A stretch of DNA of 34,724 nt from Mesostigma viride. Lineage: Eukaryota; Streptophyta; Mesostigmatophyceae; Mesostigmatales; Mesostigmataceae. The notes beneath the pieces were generated by a model. That model saw only the letters and a program-made list of their open reading frames with translations. It made no database searches and was not told the origin of the DNA. The position numbers and the translations under genes were made by a program. The stretch spans positions 1 through 34,724 of the forward strand of contig RPFO01001684.1 in the NCBI GenBank assembly GCA_009746045.1. The letters run 5' to 3'. Each line of letters starts with the position of its first letter. Within the stretch, counting starts at the first letter, position 1. Positions 6,918 to 12,976 of this stretch are shown here, one piece after another.

Positions 6918-7763
6918 ATGGCTACCGAGGAGATCGCCGCGGAGGTCGAGATCCACCCGATCGTGAAGGCGCTGTTGAGCGTGAAGGCGGCCCCGCAGGG
7001 CTCCAAGGAGTGGCACGACACGCGCGACAAGATGCTGACGGCCTCGGACGTCGCCGCCGCCATCGGGGCGAACCCGTACCAGAGCCCCGCGAAACTGTTG
7101 CGCAAGAAACTGGGCGACGATCGGTTCGTGTTCAAGGGCAACGCGGCGACGAGACACGGCAACGAGAACGAGGAGGTGGCGGCCCAGGAGTACGAGCGCC
7201 GTACGGGGCACAAGTGCTACCAGTTCGGTCTCATCCCCCACCCGCTCCACACGTGGCTTGGGGGCAGCCCGGACCGCATCACGTCCGACGGGATCCTGGT
7301 GGAGATCAAGTGCCCGCTGCGGCGTGAGATCAAGCACGAGATCCCGTCCTATTACTTGCCCCAGGTGCAGGTGCTGCTGGAGATTACCAACCTGGAGACG
7401 TGCCATTTCGTGCAGTTCCGCCCGGCGTCCACATGGAACGAGATGGAGCTGGACATCCTGGAGATCAGGCGGGACCGCGGGTGGTTCCGCAGCAAGCTCC
7501 CGATAATGCAGAAGTTCCGCGAGACGTGGGTGGAGGCCGCCGAGAACGGCGGGCTCAGTTACTTAGACAGGGGCGTGTTCGGCAACCCCAGCGGGTCGTC
7601 GGGTAGCGACGAGGACGCGCCGTCCAAGCGCAGGAAGACCACGGAGGTGGAGCTCGACGCGCCGTTTTTGTTCTTGGAGTCCAAGAGGGCCGTCCCGACT
7701 CCGCCTCACCACCCGGTGATCCCCGCAGCGACCCTCAGCGAGCCCGTGGCCGCTCTCAATTGA
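6918..7763 (+). CDS. YqaJ-like (lambda exonuclease-type) viral recombinase nuclease
   Basis: This is a 5'-3' exonuclease of the YqaJ family, expected to resect double-strand ends for single-strand annealing. The motifs are in order: QGSKEWHDTRDKMLTASDVA (residues about 34-53), ATRHGNENEEVAAQEYE (near 80, metal-site glutamate), GGSPDRI (near 116, aspartate), LVEIKCP (near 130, E-x-K) and YYLPQVQ (near 146). A C-terminal helical part and an unstructured, charged tail follow, with a basic run SKRRKTTE that could be a nuclear localisation signal. The start at 6918 is chosen because a TATA-like ggtatatgg lies about 25 bp upstream; 6897 is an alternative. The upstream resolvase frame is continuous with this one, so a fusion cannot be excluded. 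Confidence 0.88.
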   Translation: MATEEIAAEVEIHPIVKALLSVKAAPQGSKEWHDTRDKMLTASDVAAAIGANPYQSPAKLLRKKLGDDRFVFKGNAATRHGNENEEVAAQEYERRTGHKCYQFGLIPHPLHTWLGGSPDRITSDGILVEIKCPLRREIKHEIPSYYLPQVQVLLEITNLETCHFVQFRPASTWNEMELDILEIRRDRGWFRSKLPIMQKFRETWVEAAENGGLSYLDRGVFGNPSGSSGSDEDAPSKRRKTTEVELDAPFLFLESKRAVPTPPHHPVIPAATLSEPVAALN

Positions 7764-7832
7764 TTGGCCGTAAGAGCTACAACGCGACCCGGTGCTCGCT
7801 TACAGCGGGAAAAAGATAATGGCGGGCACTGG

Positions 7833-7840
7833 TATACTAG
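7833..7840 (+). promoter_or_regulatory. TATA-like element TATACTAG
   Basis: The octamer lies 8 bp upstream of the ATG at 7849. The same octamer on the plus strand lies 9 bp before the minus-strand start at 30367, and a close variant (CATACTAG) lies 13 bp before the minus-strand start at 20122. It may be a core promoter element that yields transcripts with very short leaders. Confidence 0.4.
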
Positions 7841-7848
7841 ACGGAACC

Positions 7849-8586
7849 ATGGCGGCGGCGGGCAGCGGCAAGTACATGAACGTGAAGGTGGGCCAGGCGG
7901 TGGTGCTGACGGAGGAGCAGCACAAGGCGTTCCAGGAGACCGGGGTGATGCCCACCACGGCGGATGGGGGGGCGAGTCCGATCCCGGTGTCCTCCCCCTA
8001 CTCGGCGACGGACCCGCCCAGCCCCCGCACGCCGCCAGCTGAGAGTGACAAGGAGGCCCCCCCCGAGGCGCCCGGCGCTCCCGTGAAGCCCGCGAAGGAG
8101 GTGCAGGCGACGGCGGATCCGCCCCACCTGCACGTGGACGGCCAGCGGTTCGCGGTCGTGAGCATGGTGGTGCCCCCCCTCAGCAACCACATGGCGCTGA
8201 AGGTGCGCGGGGTGTTCGCGGACGAGGAGAAGGCGGGCGAGCACGCGCGGGAGCTGATGAAGGCCGACCCGAATTTCGACATCTACGTGGTGAGCATGTA
8301 CAACTGGCTGGTGCTGCCCCTCCCGGACGACCTGCGCGGGGACGTCAAGCACGAGTACGTGGACGACCGTCTGGGCAAGATCATGGGCCGGTACCACTCC
8401 GAGCGGGAGAAGTTCAAGCGGTTCAACGAGCAGCGGGCGCTGGCGACCAAGGAGGCGGGCGAGGCGGGCGAGGCGGGCGAGGTGCAGGCGGACGTGGCCG
8501 TGCCGACGGAGGTGCGCCTGGAGGCGCCGCCGGACGAGGTGGTGGGGTCCTCGTCGGCGCTCACGCTACCAACATCGACTGATTGA
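7849..8586 (+). CDS. DUF5832-like conserved giant-virus protein
   Basis: The middle of this 245 aa protein (residues about 85-165) reads PPHLHVDGQRFAVVSMVVPP ... ALKVRGVFADEEKAGEHAREL ... FDIYVVSMYNWLVLPLP. This matches my memory of the DUF5832 family widespread in Nucleocytoviricota (VSfv.P ... kirGvf.t.eeA..ha ... fdiyv). The function is unknown and the fold may be a small alpha/beta domain. The N-terminal third is proline- and alanine-rich, and the C-terminal part has a short repeat (EAGEAGEAGE). I chose the ATG at 7849 because TATACTAG lies 8 bp before it; ATGs at 7819 and 7792 are in frame. It overlaps the end of the convergent gene at 8561-8865 by 26 bp. Confidence 0.65.
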   Translation: MAAAGSGKYMNVKVGQAVVLTEEQHKAFQETGVMPTTADGGASPIPVSSPYSATDPPSPRTPPAESDKEAPPEAPGAPVKPAKEVQATADPPHLHVDGQRFAVVSMVVPPLSNHMALKVRGVFADEEKAGEHARELMKADPNFDIYVVSMYNWLVLPLPDDLRGDVKHEYVDDRLGKIMGRYHSEREKFKRFNEQRALATKEAGEAGEAGEVQADVAVPTEVRLEAPPDEVVGSSSALTLPTSTD

Positions 8587-8865
8587 AGCCGCCGCCCATC
8601 GATCGGCCCGCGCTGACGCTCCCCCCCACGTCTCCCAAATCGTACGGGGCCGACGGGGCGAAGGAGACGGGGGCGGCGTAGTAGGCCGCGGTGGACGGGC
8701 CGCGGCGGGAGCGCCGCCAGACCATGTACCCCCGATGGCGATGGCGACTATCGACAGGATGATCACGAGGTTCTTCAGGGGCAGCGCGGAATCGTTTCCG
8801 TCTCGCCGCCTCCTCTCGTTGTTGTTGTTCGCGTGGAATTGGCTTCCGTTGAACTGGACCGCCAT
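8561..8865 (-). CDS. Small single-pass membrane protein (frame broken at a C run)
   Basis: The N part, from ATG 8865, is polar and Asn/Arg-rich (HANNNNERRRRDGNDS). It is followed by a clear membrane helix, LKNLVIILSIVAIAIGG (residues about 30-46). At the run of five C (8729-8733 on the plus strand) the sensible frame changes by -1 and continues as MVWRRSRRGPSTAAYY ... to a stop at 8561. One extra base there gives a single 101 aa protein. A TATA-like ttagttatac precedes the ATG. A small type III or tail-anchored-like virion membrane protein is plausible. The family is not recognised. Confidence 0.6.
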
Positions 8866-8953
8866 GGTGTATAACTAATAATGTCAATAAAATTCTTCTG
8901 GCTAGTCTGACGCATAAAAAATCTGTGCAATTGTTAACGCGACCTTTACAAAA

Positions 8954-10090
8954 ATGAGACTCCTCGAGATGGGCCCAATGGAAGACACGAGTCCGGAAAC
9001 ACTCAAGGAAGAAAAAGAGACTCGTCGTATAAGTCTCCCAAAAAGCGTTATCGACTACGTAGCAAGTCGACCGATGGCCACTCTCGTGCAAGAAATTATT
9101 GTTGGCAATGCTCCTTCTGATATCGCATTCCGGAACCAGCTAGACTTGGCGCTGACTTGGGAGAAGGAGCTCTCGGAATCGGAGTGGAGACTCCAGAAAA
9201 AGGCTAAGAACAGGGATCGGGATTTCAACGACTCGCTGATAGGTGCTCAGCCTCGTCGCGCGATACTCAACTACGATCGAGTAAAGGAGGTGATACCGTC
9301 CGAAGTGAGGTCGGCACTCATCGACCGAGACGTGCAGAGAATGCTGCATATTCGCAAATTGCTCGCCGAGTGGATGACGCGACAGGCCGAACTTCAAGAG
9401 CGCACAACAAGGGATGACGGTAGCAGGCTGACATCGAGTACGCGGTCGGCGCTCAGAAAGCAACTGCGGGACCTTGAGATCGTCATCAAAGAGAACATGG
9501 GTCGCGTGCTGGTCAACAAGATGTCGAAGCGCATGGACGTGCTCGATAGCAAAATCGAGGAGATCCAAGCTCGCATAGTGCGCGAAAGGAAGAAACCCAA
9601 CCCCGACCGAGCCAGCCTCGAGAGGATGCGACAACGCCAGGAAAAATTGTTCGCGGAGGAGCAGGCAGAGGTAGCCCGCCAGCAAGCTATGTGGGAGGCC
9701 CTCCCCCCAGCCCATCTAGCCAATCCAGCGGTTCATGCCCCCCTCGCGCTGTCTGAGAGAGGTCAGGAACGTGACGTACAGCAGGCGGTAAGCACACTAA
9801 CAATGGCATCGGGGGACTTGGTGCCATTAAGAAATCAACAAATGATGCGGATGATCAGTCCGGAACTGGGTCTCGCGGGGGCGCGACCGAGGGCGCCGGA
9901 GCGTGCTCGCGAAGGCATCCGCAGATCGGGCCGGACGCAGCACGTGCCCGGGGAGATGTTCGATTTCGAAGAGGCCGAGAAAAAGGCCGAGAGGAAGGCC
10001 GCGAAGAAGAAGGGGTCGGACGGGGCCGGTCCATCCCACCAGGTCAAGGCGCGGCGGTACCGCAAGAGGCGCGCGGCCACGAGGAGGTAG
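8954..10090 (+). CDS. Coiled-coil protein with basic C terminus
   Basis: This 378 aa protein is dominated by charged helices. Long heptad-like stretches occur at residues about 60-90 and 130-245 (for example MDVLDSKIEEIQARIVRERKK and RQRQEKLFAEEQAEVARQQ). A proline/alanine-rich linker follows, then a strongly basic tail (KKAERKAAKKKG ... VKARRYRKRRAATRR). No enzymatic motif is seen. The basic tail could bind DNA or direct the protein to the nucleus, so a core or scaffold protein is a reasonable guess. The 5' two thirds is less GC-rich than the 3' third. The gene ends 5 bp before the end of the convergent gene at 10095. Confidence 0.65.
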   Translation: MRLLEMGPMEDTSPETLKEEKETRRISLPKSVIDYVASRPMATLVQEIIVGNAPSDIAFRNQLDLALTWEKELSESEWRLQKKAKNRDRDFNDSLIGAQPRRAILNYDRVKEVIPSEVRSALIDRDVQRMLHIRKLLAEWMTRQAELQERTTRDDGSRLTSSTRSALRKQLRDLEIVIKENMGRVLVNKMSKRMDVLDSKIEEIQARIVRERKKPNPDRASLERMRQRQEKLFAEEQAEVARQQAMWEALPPAHLANPAVHAPLALSERGQERDVQQAVSTLTMASGDLVPLRNQQMMRMISPELGLAGARPRAPERAREGIRRSGRTQHVPGEMFDFEEAEKKAERKAAKKKGSDGAGPSHQVKARRYRKRRAATRR

Positions 10091-10094
10091 GCGA

Positions 10095-10480
10095 CTATCC
10101 GCGACCGAACATGCGCCCGAAGAACCCCGTGCCGGACGCCTTTCCACGCCCCCTCGCCTGGGTCCGAGGCAAAGCCCGCGGTGCATTCCTGGCGGCCTCG
10201 ATCTGCGCCCAGGCAGCCGCGTCCTCCTCGCGCGCACGGTCGTCGATGTACGGCGGCGGATCAGGCCATGCCCTCATCATGTCTTGCATGATCATCATCG
10301 ACCTCTCTCTTTCCGGTTGCCTATCAACCGGGGGTGGTGCCCCCCAAGGGAGCTGTACCGTCACGTACTGCTCGATGTTTGGTAGCGTCTTTCTTTCCAC
10401 CTTGGGGGCGGGAGGCGGTGGAGCCCCTTGGTCGCGTTCGAGCACCGCACCCCGCGTTTCGTGAGCGCGCTGCACCTCAT
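10095..10480 (-). CDS. DUF5763-like Cys motif protein (frame broken at a C run)
   Basis: The open frame has no ATG at its 5' end. An ATG at 10480 in the neighbouring frame follows an AT-rich leader (tattacattttattttctatc) and begins MRCSALTKRGVRCSNATKG. This closely matches the Cys motif that starts the gene at 3694 (CGATTAQGVKCKRRA) and the one at 22308. One extra base in the CCCC at 10424-10427 joins it to the main frame, which is proline-rich (GAPPPPAPKVERKT), then helical (ARAEEDA-like region with many acidic residues), and ends in GTGFFGRMFGRG. The product would be about 128 aa. The second half of the usual motif (C-x2-H) is not seen, so zinc binding is doubtful. Function unknown. Confidence 0.5.
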
Positions 10481-10526
10481 TTACCGTCCTGATAGAAAAT
10501 AAAATGTAATACAATCGATTGTGGCC

Positions 10527-10736
10527 ATGAGCGAGGATCCGTACGCGGACCTCTTCGCACGAGGATTCGCGAGCAATTTATCCGCCCTTGCGGTCCTCAA
10601 TATCTGCAGATGGGTGAATCGTTGGTTGGCGTCACGTTCGGGCGGCGAGTGTTCTGGACGGGATTCGGACCCGCAACCTCTGGCTCATAAGGCCAGCGCT
10701 CTACCGGTTGAGCTACCAGAACGTATGGGGGGTTAG
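10527..10736 (+). CDS. Short hypothetical protein overlapping a tRNA
   Basis: The frame begins at an ATG after an AT-rich leader (aatacaatcgattgtggcc) shared with the divergent gene at 10480. The first 36 residues (SEDPYADLFARGFASNLSAL ...) look protein-like. The rest is read through the antisense of the tRNA at 10650-10722 and is unlikely to be a selected protein sequence. It may be a real short gene with a decayed or frame-shifted end, or a chance frame. Confidence 0.3.
   Translation: MSEDPYADLFARGFASNLSALAVLNICRWVNRWLASRSGGECSGRDSDPQPLAHKASALPVELPERMGG
10650..10722 (-). tRNA. tRNA-Ile (anticodon UAU)
   Basis: Read on the minus strand, a full cloverleaf forms: a seven-pair acceptor stem GTTCTGG/CCAGAAC, D stem GCTC/GAGC with a GG-containing loop, anticodon stem CTGGC/GCCAG around the loop CTTATGA (anticodon TAT, reading AUA), a five-base variable loop, and a T stem GCGGG/CCCGT (one G-T pair) with loop TCCGAAT, then discriminator A. 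No CCA is encoded. AUA should be rare in a genome this GC-rich, so the tRNA may serve the AT-richer genes. Confidence 0.88.
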
Positions 10737-10745
10737 AATAGCGGG

Positions 10746-10767
10746 TAGCCCTCACATCTGAGGGCTA
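10746..10767. repeat. Perfect stem-loop near the tRNA
   Basis: Nine-base arms TAGCCCTCA / TGAGGGCTA flank the loop CATC. The hairpin lies 24 bp upstream of the tRNA (in its own direction) and about 105 bp upstream of the KilA-N gene, in a 135-bp intergenic stretch. It could be a leader hairpin, an operator for the adjacent DNA-binding protein, or a transcript end for the short plus-strand gene. Confidence 0.6.
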
Positions 10768-10871
10768 TGCTGGTGAGGTCGTGTCAACCACAAAAACAGG
10801 CCCAGTCGATGAACGCGGAGTCAATGCGCTTAAAACAACAACTTTTTTATGTCGCATAATACCAACCGACA

Positions 10872-11888
10872 ATGGCTCTTAACACTGTCTCGACCCCTTT
10901 CACACATGTCTTATTCAACTTAGTATCGGAAAATGACAACTTTTGGATATTCAAATTAAAGCCCACTGCACTCTTCCAGGTAGATTCCAACATGGAAATC
11001 AAGGTTCGCAAATCCGATCGCATGATCCACGGACAGGATCTGACAGCGGCATCGTCGAATGGACAGAAGCGTTTTGAAAGCTGGTTCCGACTTGACAGCT
11101 CAAAAGCCTACCTCGCGGCTCTGGAGAGGTCAACACGTTTCAGTGTTGACCCCGACAACACAGCGCCACCGGTTTTCGACATAGTGAAGACAGGTGTCAA
11201 TGAGAACCGCGGCACTTGGATTCATCCAGAGGCTGTCAACTCCCTCGGAATGTGGATTTCTCCAGACTTTGCGGTCATGGCAACCAGCTGGGTGAATCGC
11301 ATCATGGCGGGCGACATCACGATGATGGCGGTCATCCGCGACGCCCACGACGCGGTCCACGGGACCGAGACGACGGTCGCCATCGTCACGAAGGAGCGCA
11401 GGAGGCCGGAGTACGTCGAGCCGGTCCGCGCGGCGCCCCCGTCCATCCGCGTGATGGCCAAGGACACGCAGCACAGACTGAGCGACTTCGTGTGCCGGCG
11501 GCTGCCGAAGGAGCGCGTGGGCCCGATGATGGCCTTCCTGGGGGACAAAGCTTGCCAGGCGGCCACCGGGAAGGACGCGGGCCAGGTGCGGGAGCTGAAC
11601 GGGCTCAAGCACGGCAGCGCACGTGACGCGATGGACGACGAGCAGCTCTCGAACGCGTGGTTCTTCATGAAGAAGGTGATGGCCCGCGCGGGCGAGGGCG
11701 ACGACCTGCACGAGGTGGCGCTGGCCGTCCGGAGGGACATGGCGCCCTTCGTGAGGCCGATGGAGGGCGCCACGGACGCGGCGGTCCTCAAGAGGAACAG
11801 ACAGGACATGAAAGACGACCTGCTCCTGACCCGCCCCCTGAACCAGGCCAGATTCGAACGGGGCGGGGCGAAGCGGATCAAGTGCTGA
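10872..11888 (+). CDS. KilA-N domain DNA-binding protein with shared C-terminal module
   Basis: The N-terminal half (residues about 30-150) contains the KilA-N core: VFDIVKTGVNENRGTWIHPE followed by LGMWISPDFAVMATSWVNRI, with the G-T-W-x-H-P and W-x-S-P-x-F-A signatures. KilA-N is a DNA-binding domain common in phage and NCLDV regulators. After a linker with basic residues (KERRRPEYV), residues about 195-338 form a helical module with AATGKDAGQVRELNGL and ARDAMDDEQLSNAWFFMKKV. This parallels the C termini of the Bro-like proteins at 4803 and 11953. The first about 140 codons are AT-richer than the rest, as if the DNA-binding half had been exchanged. A 9-bp inverted repeat at 11128-11151 lies just before the KilA-N core. 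Confidence 0.82.
   Translation: MALNTVSTPFTHVLFNLVSENDNFWIFKLKPTALFQVDSNMEIKVRKSDRMIHGQDLTAASSNGQKRFESWFRLDSSKAYLAALERSTRFSVDPDNTAPPVFDIVKTGVNENRGTWIHPEAVNSLGMWISPDFAVMATSWVNRIMAGDITMMAVIRDAHDAVHGTETTVAIVTKERRRPEYVEPVRAAPPSIRVMAKDTQHRLSDFVCRRLPKERVGPMMAFLGDKACQAATGKDAGQVRELNGLKHGSARDAMDDEQLSNAWFFMKKVMARAGEGDDLHEVALAVRRDMAPFVRPMEGATDAAVLKRNRQDMKDDLLLTRPLNQARFERGGAKRIKC
11128..11151. repeat. Perfect inverted repeat inside KilA-N gene
   Basis: Nine-base arms GGTCAACAC / GTGTTGACC flank a six-base loop within codons for the segment RSTRFSVD, immediately before the conserved KilA-N core. It is the counterpart of the inverted repeats at 4983-4997 and 12595-12621 in the two Bro-like genes. Confidence 0.75.
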
Positions 11889-11952
11889 GAATCTGATTAT
11901 ACAGCGAACAAAGATTATTTATTCTCATCGTTAAGCGCGCCCACTATACTAT

Positions 11953-12936
11953 TCATGCACTCTTGATCCTCTTGGCCTGCGCCTCCCGGTGCTGTTCCAT
12001 GAGGCGCTTGTTCTCGTTCACGACGGCCTGGTCTCTCTTCCCGGCGATGCTGTCGTAGTACCCCATCTGCCTGAGACCCGGGGCGATGGAGTTGCGGATC
12101 TGCACGGCGCTGGCTACCGGGTCGCGGCCGGCCTTCACGTTCTCGGCTTGCTGGATGTTGAAGAAGCTGGTCAGGTGGTTCATCTTGTCGGTGAAGGTGT
12201 CGCGGGTGAGCTGGCTGGGCTTGGTCAGCCCCTGCGACTTGCGGTAGTCCGCGGTGCAGGCGTAACCAGTCACTAGCTCGTTGGCGAGGTTGTTCACCGC
12301 GGCGTAGTCGCTCCTCTTGGCGTCCTTCTTGTTGTCGTGGAGGCTTTTCATGGCGGCCTTGGTCGACTCGCACGATTGGATCCGGGGTTCCCTATCCAGG
12401 TTGGCGTCCCGGGCGTCGGCGCGGGCGTATATCTCGTCCGCCAGGGACCTGTCTCCGTCCAAGTAGCGCTCGATGAAGTCGGCCATATGCTGGCGGAAGG
12501 CGTCGGCGCGGCGCCCAGGGAGCACCATTACGATCTGGACAAGCACATTCCTGGTCGCCACAGGGGTTGCCCGCTGCCCCTTACCGGGAAAAGTGAACTC
12601 CGGACAATTTGTCCGGAGTTCCGAATGCTCCTTCTCAAGCCTCGCCCAGTATCTCAGCGCACTGTTCTTGGAGTCACTGGCGAACGTCCCATTCTCGTCC
12701 ATGAAGCAAATCACCCTCACGAGGTCGATGACCGACGCGAGGCCGTCGGGCGTGACGCGGATCTTGCCCGCGAAGATGTCAGCCCCGCTCGGCCCGTCGG
12801 CGCGCACCGGGGCGAGGTACGACTGCAGCGCGCTCCTGGGGGGCTTGGGCGCCTCCGCGGCGTCCGCTGCGCCACTCGTTTCGGGGGCGGGGGTGTCCGC
12901 GCCGTCCGCGCGCGTCTCGGGCGTGGCTGTGGCCAT
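11953..12936 (-). CDS. Bro-N-like DNA-binding regulator with shared C-terminal module (copy 2)
   Basis: This is a paralogue of the gene at 4803: FAGKIRVTPDGLASVIDL, FTFPGKGQRATPVATRNVL, IVMVLPGRRADAFRQHMADF, ERYLDGDRSLADEIYARADA and QSCESTKAA align in order. It differs in a Pro/Ala-rich N-terminal extension (residues 1-55) and about 30 extra residues before the GKGQ motif. The C-terminal module (VTGYACTADYRKSQGL ... LTRDTFTDKM ... ending in AKRIKSA) again parallels the KilA-N gene next door, which faces it tail to tail across 64 bp. It is expected to bind DNA and regulate transcription or replication. It contains the strongest inverted repeat of the three family members. Confidence 0.65.
   Translation of the reverse strand: MATATPETRADGADTPAPETSGAADAAEAPKPPRSALQSYLAPVRADGPSGADIFAGKIRVTPDGLASVIDLVRVICFMDENGTFASDSKNSALRYWARLEKEHSELRTNCPEFTFPGKGQRATPVATRNVLVQIVMVLPGRRADAFRQHMADFIERYLDGDRSLADEIYARADARDANLDREPRIQSCESTKAAMKSLHDNKKDAKRSDYAAVNNLANELVTGYACTADYRKSQGLTKPSQLTRDTFTDKMNHLTSFFNIQQAENVKAGRDPVASAVQIRNSIAPGLRQMGYYDSIAGKRDQAVVNENKRLMEQHREAQAKRIKSA
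12595..12621. repeat. 13-bp perfect inverted repeat inside Bro-like gene (copy 2)
   Basis: The arms are GAACTCCGGACAA and its exact reverse complement, separated by one T. The repeat is entirely within coding sequence, in codons for ELRTNCPEF just before the FTFPGKGQ motif. A perfect 13-bp inverted repeat with a one-base centre is unlikely by chance in a window of this size (one random position in 4^13). Confidence 0.9.
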
Positions 12937-12976
12937 GTCGTGGATGGGGGGCGGAGGGCGTCTCGGTATTTATGGA

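Noticed and set aside
8454-8482. Tandem 9-base repeat GAGGCGGGC
   Set aside because: A short coding microsatellite giving EAGEAGEAG; no sign of function beyond a flexible tail.
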